Positions 52,014 to 61,682 of a stretch of DNA of 64,000 nt are shown piece by piece; position 1 is the stretch's first letter, and each line of letters opens with the position of its first letter. The notes beneath the pieces were generated by a model. It searched no databases, was not told the origin of the DNA, and saw nothing but the letters and a program-made list of their open reading frames with translations. A program made the position numbers and the translations under genes. The stretch is from JBEVJC01 sp040510375 (GTDB lineage: Bacteria > Bacteroidota > Bacteroidia > Chitinophagales > Chitinophagaceae), in the NCBI GenBank assembly GCA_040510375.1, contig JBEVJC010000013.1:62001-126000 (forward strand), in the 5' to 3' direction.

Positions 52014-53120
52014 ATGAAAATTCTGGTTTATACACCAACAAACGCAAGAGCGGTTGATCTCCAAAGCGTAATTGAATATTTTGCAGGAAGGGGACATGAA
52101 ACATTTCTCTTATCACAACTCAGGCGGGGTGCCCTACACGCCAATGTTGAAAAATATAATGTTCAGGCATTCGGGACCGATTCCGATAAAGGAGACGGCC
52201 TGAAATTTTACATTATCTCAATGGTCAGGCTGTTTTCTTTCGTAAGGAAACATCGCATAGAGGTTGTATTTGCGCACCTGCAGGGAGCAGGTGCCCTTGC
52301 AGGATTGGTTTCGTGGTTGCTGCCGTTCAAATTATATTATATCAGACATAATACAGATGAACATATCCTTAGTGGCAATCGTAATGCAACTATTATGAAC
52401 AGGATTACCAACAAGGTTGTAGGTACAATCATAGCACCTTCAGAGAAGGTATTCAGGTATATAACCGGTGTTGAAAAGATTGATCCATCCAGGATCATCC
52501 GGATTAATTATGGGTATAATTTTAAGCAATACCTGGAAACCGATCGCACCGGTAATTCGTGTGAGTTACGCTCACAATATAATTGTCAGATGCTCATAGT
52601 GTCAGTGGCCAGGATGATCCCGGTTAAACGGCACTATCTAATGTTCACGGCAGTCCGGGCGTTAATCGATAAAGGATATGATATAAAGTTTGTGTGCCTC
52701 GGTGATGGCCCGCTCCGGAGTTCACTGGAGTCTTACATTGCTGAAAACGATCTCGGGCATCATATATTCCTGACGGGTGCGAAATCAAATGTTTTTGATT
52801 ACCTGGAAGCCGCAGATGTATTCCTCCATCTCTCTGCGACGGAGGCCAGTAACAGTTCTGTTAAGGAAGCCGCATACTGCTGTAAGCCGGCCATTGTATG
52901 CCATGACGTCGGAGACTTTGACGATTATCTTGAGAGTGGTATCAATGGATATCTCGTTGACAAGGACGATCCTGTGCCTGCAGCGACTGCGGCGCTGGCA
53001 GAATTATATTCTGATCTGGGAAAAGCCAGGCGTTTGGGGTATGAGCTTAAGAAAAAGGTACTTTCCGAATTTGATATAAATAATGTATCTCCGGCATATG
53101 ACTCCCTATTACAAGCCTGA
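52014..53120 (+). CDS. GT4 family glycosyltransferase
   Basis: 368 residues from the ATG at 52014 (a GTG three codons earlier is in frame). GT-B fold: MKILVYTPTNARAVDLQSV at the start, LIVSVARMIPVKRH, CLGDGPLRSSLE, and the donor site ADVFLHLSATEASNSSVKEAA with the E-x7-E motif. Adds one sugar to the lipid-linked repeat unit at the cytoplasmic face. Confidence 0.88.
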   Translation: MKILVYTPTNARAVDLQSVIEYFAGRGHETFLLSQLRRGALHANVEKYNVQAFGTDSDKGDGLKFYIISMVRLFSFVRKHRIEVVFAHLQGAGALAGLVSWLLPFKLYYIRHNTDEHILSGNRNATIMNRITNKVVGTIIAPSEKVFRYITGVEKIDPSRIIRINYGYNFKQYLETDRTGNSCELRSQYNCQMLIVSVARMIPVKRHYLMFTAVRALIDKGYDIKFVCLGDGPLRSSLESYIAENDLGHHIFLTGAKSNVFDYLEAADVFLHLSATEASNSSVKEAAYCCKPAIVCHDVGDFDDYLESGINGYLVDKDDPVPAATAALAELYSDLGKARRLGYELKKKVLSEFDINNVSPAYDSLLQA

Positions 53121-53136
53121 AATCCGCGAATCCAAT

Positions 53137-54039
53137 ATGCCCTTTTTTACCGTGATCATACCTACATATAACAGGGCCGATCTCATTGTTCACTCGATCG
53201 AAAGTGTGATCAATCAGACTTTTAATGACTTTGAAATAATTGTTATCGACAACAAATCCACTGATGATACGGTGTCCCGTTTACAACCGTATCTCAAATA
53301 TGATTTTTTCAGTCTCGTGGTCCAGGAAAGAAATTATGAGAGAGCCCGGTCAAGGAATAAAGGATTTGAACTGGCACGCGGTAAATACGTGACCCTGCTC
53401 GACTCGGACGATATCCTATATCCCAACTGTTTTGCGGATGCGGTTGAATACCTGAATCAAAACCCAGACAGGAAATTTTTTCATTGCAATTATCAGATTA
53501 TTGATCAAACAGGAAGAACCCTTTACAAGGGCTCAGGTAAAAAACCACGTAATCCATTCAGGGAACTAGCAATGGGAAATTATATTTCCAACATCGGCCT
53601 CTTTATGGAACAACCTGTGATTAAAAAGATCAGGGTTGATGAGACACCGGTACTTATCGGCATGGAGGATTACGATTTCATACTTCGGGTGCTTTATGAA
53701 GTAAAGTCAATCGGGTACATTGACAAGGTTAACTGCGGGGTACTCCAGCATCCGGGGCGTACCGTTATGGTGCAGGATTTACCCATAATCGAAGACAGGG
53801 TGAGGTATTTTTTAAAGAAGAATCTCTCCAGCGAATTATTTGAACATGATTTTCGCTCTTTTCGAAATTCATTTGTTTCAAGTAATATGCTTTATCTCTG
53901 CGGTGCCGCCGCGGTAAGGGGTCTGACTTTCAAAGCCATCGGATATTGGTTCAACTCGGGTGCGGCAAATGTCCGTGATATATTTACAATCAAATACTGG
54001 AGACACTTCTTAGTAATAATAAAAAACATGTTCAAATGA
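53137..54039 (+). CDS. GT2 family glycosyltransferase
   Basis: 300 residues from the ATG at 53137; earlier in-frame starts (53083, 53098) would overlap the preceding gene. MPFFTVIIPTYNRADLIVHS, IIVIDNKSTDD and the DxD-like VTLLDSDDILYP are standard GT-A/GT2 motifs. Overlaps the next gene by 4 bases. Confidence 0.9.
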   Translation: MPFFTVIIPTYNRADLIVHSIESVINQTFNDFEIIVIDNKSTDDTVSRLQPYLKYDFFSLVVQERNYERARSRNKGFELARGKYVTLLDSDDILYPNCFADAVEYLNQNPDRKFFHCNYQIIDQTGRTLYKGSGKKPRNPFRELAMGNYISNIGLFMEQPVIKKIRVDETPVLIGMEDYDFILRVLYEVKSIGYIDKVNCGVLQHPGRTVMVQDLPIIEDRVRYFLKKNLSSELFEHDFRSFRNSFVSSNMLYLCGAAAVRGLTFKAIGYWFNSGAANVRDIFTIKYWRHFLVIIKNMFK

Positions 54040-54989
54040 AAACCATTTTGATAACTGGCGGAACGGGATTTTTAGGTCGCAGGTTGGGATTGGCACTCAA
54101 GGGTGAGTTTCGGGTAATCCTCACGGGTCGTAACAACAAGCAAAACTTCATGGCGGAAAAATTTACCGGTTGTGAAGTCCTTCCTCTTGACATTACAAAT
54201 ATTGAAGCTATCAGGGATATTGTGAATGAAACCAGGCCAGATATAATTATCCATGCCGCTGCCACAAAATTTGTTGACCTCGCGGAAAAGCAACCCATGG
54301 AATGCGTTGATGTAAACGTGCTGGGTTCTCAAAATGTGGCGCGGGTTGCCGTAGACAAAAATATTGAAATTGTCATTGGGGTTTCAACTGACAAAGCTTC
54401 ACCCCCTGTAAGAAATACCTATGGGTTGAGCAAAGCACTGATGGAACGTGTATTCTGCTCTATGAACCGGAAGGGTACTACCAGATTTACTTGTGTGCGT
54501 TATGGAAATGTGGCATGGTCAACAGGATCCGTATTGACGATTTGGAATAAAATGATTAAGGATACAGGAGTTATTGGGACGACAGGTCCGGAAATGCGGC
54601 GCTTCTTTTTTACAGTCGATGATGCAGTCAGACTTGTGATTGCCGCCTTAAAAAATATTGATAAAGTGGAAGGCAAAGTGCTTTCGATGAAAATGAAGGC
54701 AGCCCAGATATCGGACATATTAAGGGTTTGGACTGATAATAAAGGGGGGAAGTGGGAACATATCGAAGGTCGTCCGGGTGAGAGGCTCGACGAGTTCCTG
54801 ATAGGTGAAGCTGAACTTCCATATACGGAGGAACTGGAAATCGATGCCATCACACACTACCTGATTTCATTTAATGAAAAAGTAGCTAAGCCAGTTGAGA
54901 TTGGTTTGTCATCTTCTAATACTGAGAAGCTTACTGACGAGGAAATCCTGCGGCTAATTAATAATCCACCGATTGAGGAATCAAACTGA
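54036..54989 (+). CDS. PseB/CapD-like nucleotide sugar dehydratase or epimerase
   Basis: 317 residues, extended SDR of Polysacc_synt_2 type. TGGTGFLGRRLG binds the cofactor; HAAATKFVDLAEKQP, GVSTDKASPPVRNTYGLSKALMER and RYGNVAWSTGSV are the strongest matches to PseB/FlaA1/CapD UDP-GlcNAc 4,6-dehydratases or 5-epimerases. RRFFFTVDDAVRL supports this. Product not assignable. Confidence 0.85.
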   Translation: MKTILITGGTGFLGRRLGLALKGEFRVILTGRNNKQNFMAEKFTGCEVLPLDITNIEAIRDIVNETRPDIIIHAAATKFVDLAEKQPMECVDVNVLGSQNVARVAVDKNIEIVIGVSTDKASPPVRNTYGLSKALMERVFCSMNRKGTTRFTCVRYGNVAWSTGSVLTIWNKMIKDTGVIGTTGPEMRRFFFTVDDAVRLVIAALKNIDKVEGKVLSMKMKAAQISDILRVWTDNKGGKWEHIEGRPGERLDEFLIGEAELPYTEELEIDAITHYLISFNEKVAKPVEIGLSSSNTEKLTDEEILRLINNPPIEESN

Positions 54990-54997
54990 GCAGCCAA

Positions 54998-55666
54998 ATG
55001 AGAATAAATCATACACTTATCATGGCGGCTGGGAGGGGTTCCCGCATGATGCCTCTCACAGACGCGATCCCCAAGGCAATGGCGATCTATGGATCAAGTA
55101 CGTTGATAGCCAATTCCATTGATAATCTTAAAAAGAGTAGCCTTAACATCCACATAACTGTTGGTTATAAGGGGGCGGACCTGGCCAAACATGTCATTGA
55201 ACATGACGTCGCTTCCATTTTTAATACGGAAGGCAAGGGAAACTGCTGGTGGATATTCAATACTCTTCTTAACCAGCTTGATGAGCCGGTGTTGGTTCTG
55301 ACATGCGATAACATTATTTCAATTAATCTTGATCTTATCTACAAAGACTATATTAGTCTTAATAGTCCTGCCTGTATGGTGGTACCTGTTAAACCGGTAC
55401 CTGGACTGGAAGGTGACTATATTTTTGAACAGGAGAATCGGGTAACTGAATTGAACAGGCATAAGCCATCCGAAATTTATTGCTCGGGAATCCAACTGAT
55501 CAATCCCAGAAAAATTAATGAGGCCTGTAGCAGGACCGATGATTTCAATGATCTCTGGAAGCAACTTATTGGGAAGGGGATGTTATACTCTTCCAATATT
55601 TATCCGGACGCCTGGTTTACAGTAGATACCATGGAGCAGCTTGCAATCGCAAATCAGAATAAATAG
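54998..55666 (+). CDS. Sugar or alditol nucleotidyltransferase
   Basis: 222 residues, NTP-transferase fold. LIMAAGRGSRMMPLTDAIPKAM binds the nucleotide; GYKGADLAKHV, VLVLTCDNIIS and WFTVDTMEQL are typical for LicC/GlmU-like enzymes. Activates a sugar, alditol or choline-like phosphate for the unit. Nine bases after the dehydratase and two bases before asnB. Confidence 0.8.
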   Translation: MRINHTLIMAAGRGSRMMPLTDAIPKAMAIYGSSTLIANSIDNLKKSSLNIHITVGYKGADLAKHVIEHDVASIFNTEGKGNCWWIFNTLLNQLDEPVLVLTCDNIISINLDLIYKDYISLNSPACMVVPVKPVPGLEGDYIFEQENRVTELNRHKPSEIYCSGIQLINPRKINEACSRTDDFNDLWKQLIGKGMLYSSNIYPDAWFTVDTMEQLAIANQNK

Positions 55667-55668
55667 GT

Positions 55669-57528
55669 ATGTGTGGAATCTCCGGATTTATATCGTCTAA
55701 ACTCAGTAAAGATAACCTGGCTTGTATGGTTTCGTCGCTGGCTCACCGCGGCCCTGACGCAAAAGGTATCTATTTTGAAAATATCGGTGAATTAAATATT
55801 GGGCTCGGACATAACAGACTCTCCATACTTGATCTGAGTTCCGAAGCAAATCAGCCAATGGAAAGTCATTGTGGTCGTTATACGATCGTATATAATGGGG
55901 AGGTGTATAATTTCCTGGACCTCCGGTCAAAGTTGCCAGACCACGTCTGGAAGACATCCGGCGATACAGAGGTTATCCTTGAATGTTTTGCGGCATACGG
56001 AGTATCCTGTTTGCCCTGGTTCAATGGCATGTTCGCTTTCGCAATCTGGGATAAGCTCGAACGCCGCCTGTATATTTCCCGGGACAGGATAGGGATTAAG
56101 CCACTTTTCTATTTTGTGCAGGGAAATGAGTTTGCATTTGCGTCTGAATTAAAGGGACTTCAATCGCTGAACTTTAAACATCAACTAAATCTAAGTGCGG
56201 TAGCAAATTTTTTATATCTGGGGTACATCCCGAAAGACCAGACAATTTATGCTGATTGTTTCAAACTTTTTCCCGGCCATTATGCCATAGTTTCGCAGGA
56301 AGGAATAGAAAACCTGAATCCGTATTGGACGCTGGAGGAGAATATTGAACCATCGGTTCAAACGGATGAAATATTATCAAAGGGTAAATTGAAGGAGCTT
56401 TTAGAGAATGCTGTAAGCAAGAGTATGATCAGTGACGTACCCTTAGGGATTCTCCTTAGTGGAGGTGTTGACAGTAGCCTGGTGGCGGCTATCGCGCAGA
56501 AGATCAGCAAATGCAAGGTTAAAACCTTCTCCATCGCATTCGAGGAGGGAAGGTACGATGAAACAAAGTATGCCCAACAAGTTGCGGATCATATCGGCTC
56601 TGAACATCGAAAATTTACTGTCAATGAGGAAGAAGGAATAAAAATCATCGAAAGTTTTCTTGACATTTACGATGAACCATATGGCGATATGTCGGGAATT
56701 CCAGGTTTTCTTGTTTCGCAACTCGCAAGGCAGGAGGTAACCGTAGCGCTTTGTGGTGATGGAGCGGATGAACTATTTATGGGTTACGGATCCTATACAT
56801 GGGCCAAACGTTTGCAGAATCCAATAGTTAAGCTTACCCGACCTGTTTTACAAAGGATGCTTTATCATTTTGATAAGAATAAATTCAGGAACAGATCGTT
56901 CCTGTTCGATTACAAAATGGAAAATCAGCTGGGCAATATTTTTTCCCAGTCACAGGGTAACTGGTCCATCAAGGAGCTTGCCGGGCTACTAAAATACCCA
57001 TCAGAATTCAGCTTTGAGGAATCGCTCAACAAAACTGCAAGGCAATTATCACCAGCGGAGTTGCAAAGTTTTTTTGACCTCAAAAACTATCTTCCGGAAG
57101 ACCTGCTAACCAAGATGGATCGGGCTAGTATGCAACATGGACTTGAAGTTCGTGTTCCCTTTCTTGATAATGATGTCATAAATTTTGCACTAAACCTTTC
57201 TCCTTCGCTTAAATATAAAGGAAAGACCCAGAAGTATCTTTTAAAAGAGGTATTGTATGAATATGCCCCAAGAGAATTTTTCGACCGCCCTAAATGGGGC
57301 TTTGCTGTACCAATGCAGGAGTGGCTATCGGGCAAACTATCTTATCTGATCGACGATTATCTTAGTATTGAAAAGATAGAGCAGGGCGGGCTCCTAAATC
57401 CATCCGTAGTTCAAGGTTATGTGAGAAAATTCCGGGCAGGAGAAACGTTCAGGTATCACCGTATCTGGCTCCTGATAGTATTACAAAAGTGGCTGCTTGA
57501 GAAAAAGCATTCATATATTCTTTCTTAG
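55669..57528 (+). CDS. asnB: Glutamine-dependent asparagine synthase-type amidotransferase
   Basis: 619 residues. Cys2 (MCGISGF) is the glutaminase nucleophile, with AHRGPDAKG and YNGEVYNF. The synthetase half has the PP-loop SGGVDSS (264-270) and CGDGADELFMGYG. In polysaccharide loci such proteins often amidate uronic acids (WbpS-like) and not free Asp; the sequence alone does not decide. Packed tightly with its neighbours. Confidence 0.9.
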   Translation: MCGISGFISSKLSKDNLACMVSSLAHRGPDAKGIYFENIGELNIGLGHNRLSILDLSSEANQPMESHCGRYTIVYNGEVYNFLDLRSKLPDHVWKTSGDTEVILECFAAYGVSCLPWFNGMFAFAIWDKLERRLYISRDRIGIKPLFYFVQGNEFAFASELKGLQSLNFKHQLNLSAVANFLYLGYIPKDQTIYADCFKLFPGHYAIVSQEGIENLNPYWTLEENIEPSVQTDEILSKGKLKELLENAVSKSMISDVPLGILLSGGVDSSLVAAIAQKISKCKVKTFSIAFEEGRYDETKYAQQVADHIGSEHRKFTVNEEEGIKIIESFLDIYDEPYGDMSGIPGFLVSQLARQEVTVALCGDGADELFMGYGSYTWAKRLQNPIVKLTRPVLQRMLYHFDKNKFRNRSFLFDYKMENQLGNIFSQSQGNWSIKELAGLLKYPSEFSFEESLNKTARQLSPAELQSFFDLKNYLPEDLLTKMDRASMQHGLEVRVPFLDNDVINFALNLSPSLKYKGKTQKYLLKEVLYEYAPREFFDRPKWGFAVPMQEWLSGKLSYLIDDYLSIEKIEQGGLLNPSVVQGYVRKFRAGETFRYHRIWLLIVLQKWLLEKKHSYILS

Positions 57529-57550
57529 TTCAATTTTAAATGAAAGGTCA

Positions 57551-58399
57551 ATGGCATCAGTAAAATCATCTTTGCGAACACTTCTGAAACCCATTCTGTT
57601 CAAGGTACTGGGAACAAAAGGCTACAAATGGGTGCAATTTCAGGCAAAAAAAAAGGATATTAGTAACCGGCTTGTAGAAGAAATAGAAATGCAGCTGTTA
57701 CCCCGGATTGTTGGAAAATCAGATGAGGTGATCGACATTGGTGCGAACTATGCATACTATACAGAGCGCCTGTCCAGGCTGGTTCCTGACGGGCGGGTTT
57801 ATGCTTTCGAACCGATCCCGTTCACATATGATGTGGCTATGATGATTATACGTTCATATCGGCTGAAAAATGTGCGGCTGTTCCAGAAAGGCGTTGGTGA
57901 AAAGAATGAGACTATGAGGTTCAAGGTCCCCAAGATGGACTTTGGTTCATTAAGTGCAGGGCAGGCACATATGGCAGCCCGGGATAACACAAAGATCAAT
58001 AATACTGTTTACTATGTTTCCGAAAAAAATGAAGAATTTGACTGCGAAGTGGTATCGATTGACAGCTTCCTGCTCCCGGAGTTAAAAAATGTTAGTTTCA
58101 TTAAAATTGATATTGAAGGAGCTGAGTACTTTGCATTGAAAGGTATGTCAAAGACACTTTCCCGGTTTAAGCCTGTCATCCTGATTGAGATAGTCCCGGT
58201 GTTCCTGAAAAGCTTTAATATTGATATAGAGGAATTCCAGTCATATCTGGCAAATGACCTTGGGTATAACATTTATAAATATGACGATAAGTCAAAAATG
58301 CTTTATCTCTCCGCTGACCTGAAAGCCGATCGCAACTATATATTAATCCACTCGGATAAACTGCACCAATATGCACATTTAATTGCAACATATGAATAA
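57551..58399 (+). CDS. FkbM family methyltransferase
   Basis: 282 residues from the ATG at 57551, after the asnB stop. VIDIGANYAYYTERLSRLVPDGRVYAFEPIP is motif I of FkbM O-methyltransferases; the closing SFIKIDIEGAEYFALKG is the family ending. Probably O-methylates a sugar. Overlaps the next gene by 8 bases. Confidence 0.9.
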   Translation: MASVKSSLRTLLKPILFKVLGTKGYKWVQFQAKKKDISNRLVEEIEMQLLPRIVGKSDEVIDIGANYAYYTERLSRLVPDGRVYAFEPIPFTYDVAMMIIRSYRLKNVRLFQKGVGEKNETMRFKVPKMDFGSLSAGQAHMAARDNTKINNTVYYVSEKNEEFDCEVVSIDSFLLPELKNVSFIKIDIEGAEYFALKGMSKTLSRFKPVILIEIVPVFLKSFNIDIEEFQSYLANDLGYNIYKYDDKSKMLYLSADLKADRNYILIHSDKLHQYAHLIATYE

Positions 58400-59342
58400 G
58401 CTTGATGAATACATTAAAGAGATAGCTGGCATATTTGCCGGCGAACCCAACCGGTACAAAGCCCATGAAAAGGCGACACCCGTATTGCTTGCTATGGGCA
58501 GGGACCGGGAGGTATTATTTGACGTATTCCGGAAAAACCTCTCAGATCCCGCATTTATAAATAAAGAACGCCATTATCCCACGCTCGCTTTCGATATCTT
58601 TCAGGATGATAACGTGGGAATAAGCGGAAATTGTTTTATGCCTTTGCCTGACCGGTCAACTGACCTTAGTTTCCAAAGTATTCATCACCACGGAAAATTA
58701 CTATTATCAACTGTCGCAGCATTTGGCCCAGGCTATCACTCGATCGTTTTTAAAAAGGGATTTACGTTTAACAAAGATTCGCTGGTAGCGGATATTCAGA
58801 TGGAAAAGAGCTATCAGTTTTCCGAAGGCAGTATCGAATTCATTGGAAGCAACCAGCCGCATGTGGTATTCTTTCCTGAAGAGGTATCGATCACTTTCGC
58901 CATGTGGGCTTATGAAGTTGTGAATGAGAGAACTCAAAAACTTAAGAATAACTTTCTCGTCAGGAAGTTCAAAGAACCGATCAGGTTTGCTCTTAAAAAG
59001 TTACGCTTACTCGATAAAGCCGGAATCAATGCTGTTGAATATTTTGATTTCTATCCGGAGGGTGATAAAATAAAAGTTCTCAGAAACAGGGTTAATTTCG
59101 AAGCGGGATCAAATGAAAATTTTCTGGTAAATGTGTTTTATGTGCTTCAACGTGCGGGTTTCCAGGACTTTGAATTTCTGCGCTCCCTAAAAACAAGGTT
59201 TCCCGGGAACAACGCCCTCGGAAATCTTGTTGACAAATACATCGGGGGGAATAAGATTATGGATGAGTTTTATGATTTCCATAAAAATGTCCGCTATGCA
59301 AACCTGTCTAGAAAAGATATCCTAAACGCGCTCGGCGTATGA
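58392..59342 (+). CDS. Unknown polysaccharide-locus protein with IHHHG motif
   Basis: 316 residues; no family recognised. The striking part is SFQSIHHHGKLLLSTVAAFGPGYHSIVF (His98-100, His116), which has the glycine and histidine spacing of a cupin-like metal site, after LAFDIFQDDNVGISGNCFMPLP. No signal peptide or membrane segment. The start ATG at 58392 overlaps FkbM by 8 bases, and its stop overlaps the next gene by 4, so it is surely a working part of the operon. A metal enzyme acting on a sugar or lipid-linked intermediate is possible. Confidence 0.6.
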   Translation: MNKLDEYIKEIAGIFAGEPNRYKAHEKATPVLLAMGRDREVLFDVFRKNLSDPAFINKERHYPTLAFDIFQDDNVGISGNCFMPLPDRSTDLSFQSIHHHGKLLLSTVAAFGPGYHSIVFKKGFTFNKDSLVADIQMEKSYQFSEGSIEFIGSNQPHVVFFPEEVSITFAMWAYEVVNERTQKLKNNFLVRKFKEPIRFALKKLRLLDKAGINAVEYFDFYPEGDKIKVLRNRVNFEAGSNENFLVNVFYVLQRAGFQDFEFLRSLKTRFPGNNALGNLVDKYIGGNKIMDEFYDFHKNVRYANLSRKDILNALGV

Positions 59343-60592
59343 AAGTGAATGAAGAGGCGCCGCGTGTGAGAACAGTACTATATATTTCATATGATGGGAT
59401 GACAGATCAGCTGGGGCAAAGTCAGGTATTACCGTACCTGATAGGCCTCAGTAAGTACGGATATAAATTCCATCTCATCAGTTGTGAAAAACCGGAACGT
59501 TTTGCCAAATCAAAACACATTATCGAGAAAATCTGCTCTGATAACGGCATTATCTGGCATCCGGTTCGATACAGGAAGTCCCCTCCGGTATTATCAACCC
59601 TTATTGATGTAAGGTCGATATTCAAAAAGAGCAGGGAAATATTTGATGCAGCTCCTGTGGAAATGATACATTGTCGTGGTTATATCTCAGGATTGATAGG
59701 GCTTAAAATGAAGAAACAAAAGGGATTGAAATTCCTTTTTGATATGCGGGGACTTTGGGCGGACGAAAAGGTAGATGCCGGTACATGGAGACTATCCAAT
59801 CCTATTTTCCGTGCAGTTTTCAGATATTTTAAAAGGAAAGAAAGGGCATTTTTTGAAAACGCAGACTATTCTGTAAGTCTGACCCATGCGGGCAAGAAGG
59901 AGATTCATTCGTGGAAACATCTTTCCAATAATCCCGTAAGAATGAAGGTTATTCCTTGCTGCGCAGACCTCAACCTTTTCAGCCCCCTTTCGGTGGATGA
60001 AAAAATGCAGGAATCCATCCGTAAAGAGCTTGGAATAAGCGCTGGTGAGCATCTGATCGCATATCTTGGAAGTATCGGAGGCTGGTATATGCTGGAGGAA
60101 ATGCTGGATTTTTTTACTGAATATTCCAGGCGATATCCAGCTTCAAAATTTTTATTCATCTCAATGGACCATCACGACCTGATCCGTCTGAGAGCCAGGG
60201 AGCGCGGAATTAAATCGTCTTCCATACTGATACGCGGAGCTTCCAGATCAGAAGTAGCCGCTTCCCTGTCTCTATGCCGCCACTCTGTATTTTTTATCCG
60301 ACCCACCTATAGTAAGATCAGTAGCAGTCCCACAAAGCAAGCCGAGCTGATGGGTATGGGTATTCCCGTAATATGTAACGATGGCGTAGGAGATACCGGG
60401 GTGATAGTTTCGAAGTACTCCAGTGGGATTGCAATAACTGATTTCAATAACAAGGAATATGTGAAGGCTATAGACAAGCTTAGTTCAACTGAGTTCGACA
60501 GTAACAGGATACGCGCCGGCGCAAGAGATTATTTTTCCCTGGAGGATGGTATCCAATCTTATCTGGAGATATATCAAGAGGTGTTGACATGA
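59339..60592 (+). CDS. GT4 family glycosyltransferase
   Basis: 417 residues. VLYISYDGMTDQLGQSQVLPYL at the start, LFDMRGLWADEKVD, and YLGSIGGWY fit GT-B enzymes; the donor site is near FFIRPTYSKISSSPTKQAELMGMGIPVICN. Starts and ends with 4-base ATGA overlaps with its neighbours. Confidence 0.88.
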   Translation: MKVNEEAPRVRTVLYISYDGMTDQLGQSQVLPYLIGLSKYGYKFHLISCEKPERFAKSKHIIEKICSDNGIIWHPVRYRKSPPVLSTLIDVRSIFKKSREIFDAAPVEMIHCRGYISGLIGLKMKKQKGLKFLFDMRGLWADEKVDAGTWRLSNPIFRAVFRYFKRKERAFFENADYSVSLTHAGKKEIHSWKHLSNNPVRMKVIPCCADLNLFSPLSVDEKMQESIRKELGISAGEHLIAYLGSIGGWYMLEEMLDFFTEYSRRYPASKFLFISMDHHDLIRLRARERGIKSSSILIRGASRSEVAASLSLCRHSVFFIRPTYSKISSSPTKQAELMGMGIPVICNDGVGDTGVIVSKYSSGIAITDFNNKEYVKAIDKLSSTEFDSNRIRAGARDYFSLEDGIQSYLEIYQEVLT

Positions 60593-61665
60593 AAAAAATT
60601 CTGGTCATTTGCCCCTACCCTGAAAACAAAGCCCCCAGCCAACGACTAAAATACGAACAATACTTTCCCGCTTTCAGGAAACACGGGTACGTACTGACCG
60701 TAGCGCCATTTATAAATGAGAGTTTTTGGAATATTGCTTATAAACCAGGAAATTTCATCTTAAAGCTTGTTAATTTTCTATATGCTTACTGGAAGCGTCT
60801 TATTCTCCTGGTCAAAATAGCCAGGTTTGATATTGTTTATATCCATTTGTGGGTTACACCTGTTGGACCGCCATTTTTCGAATGGTTGGTGCGCTCGCTC
60901 GCCAGACGTATCATTTATGATATTGATGACCTCGTCTATCTCCGCAACGAGAAGAGTGGAAAGTGGTATGTGAATTTGCTCAAAGGTCGTCAGAAACCGA
61001 AATATTTAATAAAGCGGGCCGATCATGTAATTACCTGCACACCATACCTTGATGCATTTGCAAAAACCTTAAATCCAGTTACCACAGATATCTCTTCCAC
61101 AATAGACACTGAAAAATATTTACCTGTCAATTGTTACACAAATGACAAGATACTTAACCTCGGATGGAGCGGCAGCTTTAGTACTGTAAGATATTTGCGT
61201 TTGTTGCAACCGGTGCTGGCAGAACTTTCGCAGCATATAAAGTTCCGGTTACTGGTTATGGGTGATTCCGGATTTGAGATGCCGGGAGTGGATGTGGAAT
61301 CTGTGGAATGGACCCAGGAGAACGAAATCCCTTTTTTACAACGTATTGATATTGGACTGTATCCGCTCCCCCTGGATGAGGAATGGGTATATGGCAAGAG
61401 TGGACTTAAAGCACTCCAATATATGGCACTCGGAATTCCGACGATCGCAACAGCTATTGGTACTAACTTCAGGATTATGGAACATAATGTCAGTGGTTTA
61501 TTAGTTACTACCCAGGACGACTGGCTTGCAGCTATTCTGAGACTGGCAAATGATCCCGGCTTACGGGAAAGGATGGGGAAATGTGGGCGGAGAAATGTCG
61601 AAGATAATTTTTCACTCCATGCCAATACCGGGAAGTATCTGAGAATCCTTGGCGAACAGCCTTAA
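60589..61665 (+). CDS. GT4-like glycosyltransferase
   Basis: 358 residues. ILVICPYPENKAPSQRLKYEQY at the start and YDIDDLVYLRN in the middle fit a bacterial GT-B subgroup; GWSGSFSTVRYL and GLYPLPLDEEWVYGKSGLKALQYMALGIPTIAT form the donor site. ATGA overlap with the preceding gene. Confidence 0.88.
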   Translation: MKKILVICPYPENKAPSQRLKYEQYFPAFRKHGYVLTVAPFINESFWNIAYKPGNFILKLVNFLYAYWKRLILLVKIARFDIVYIHLWVTPVGPPFFEWLVRSLARRIIYDIDDLVYLRNEKSGKWYVNLLKGRQKPKYLIKRADHVITCTPYLDAFAKTLNPVTTDISSTIDTEKYLPVNCYTNDKILNLGWSGSFSTVRYLRLLQPVLAELSQHIKFRLLVMGDSGFEMPGVDVESVEWTQENEIPFLQRIDIGLYPLPLDEEWVYGKSGLKALQYMALGIPTIATAIGTNFRIMEHNVSGLLVTTQDDWLAAILRLANDPGLRERMGKCGRRNVEDNFSLHANTGKYLRILGEQP

Positions 61666-61682
61666 ACCAAACCAGAATTTCT

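Noticed and set aside
53083..53136. Upstream starts of the GT2 gene
   Set aside because: They overlap the preceding glycosyltransferase; the ATG at 53137 directly opens the GT2 fold.
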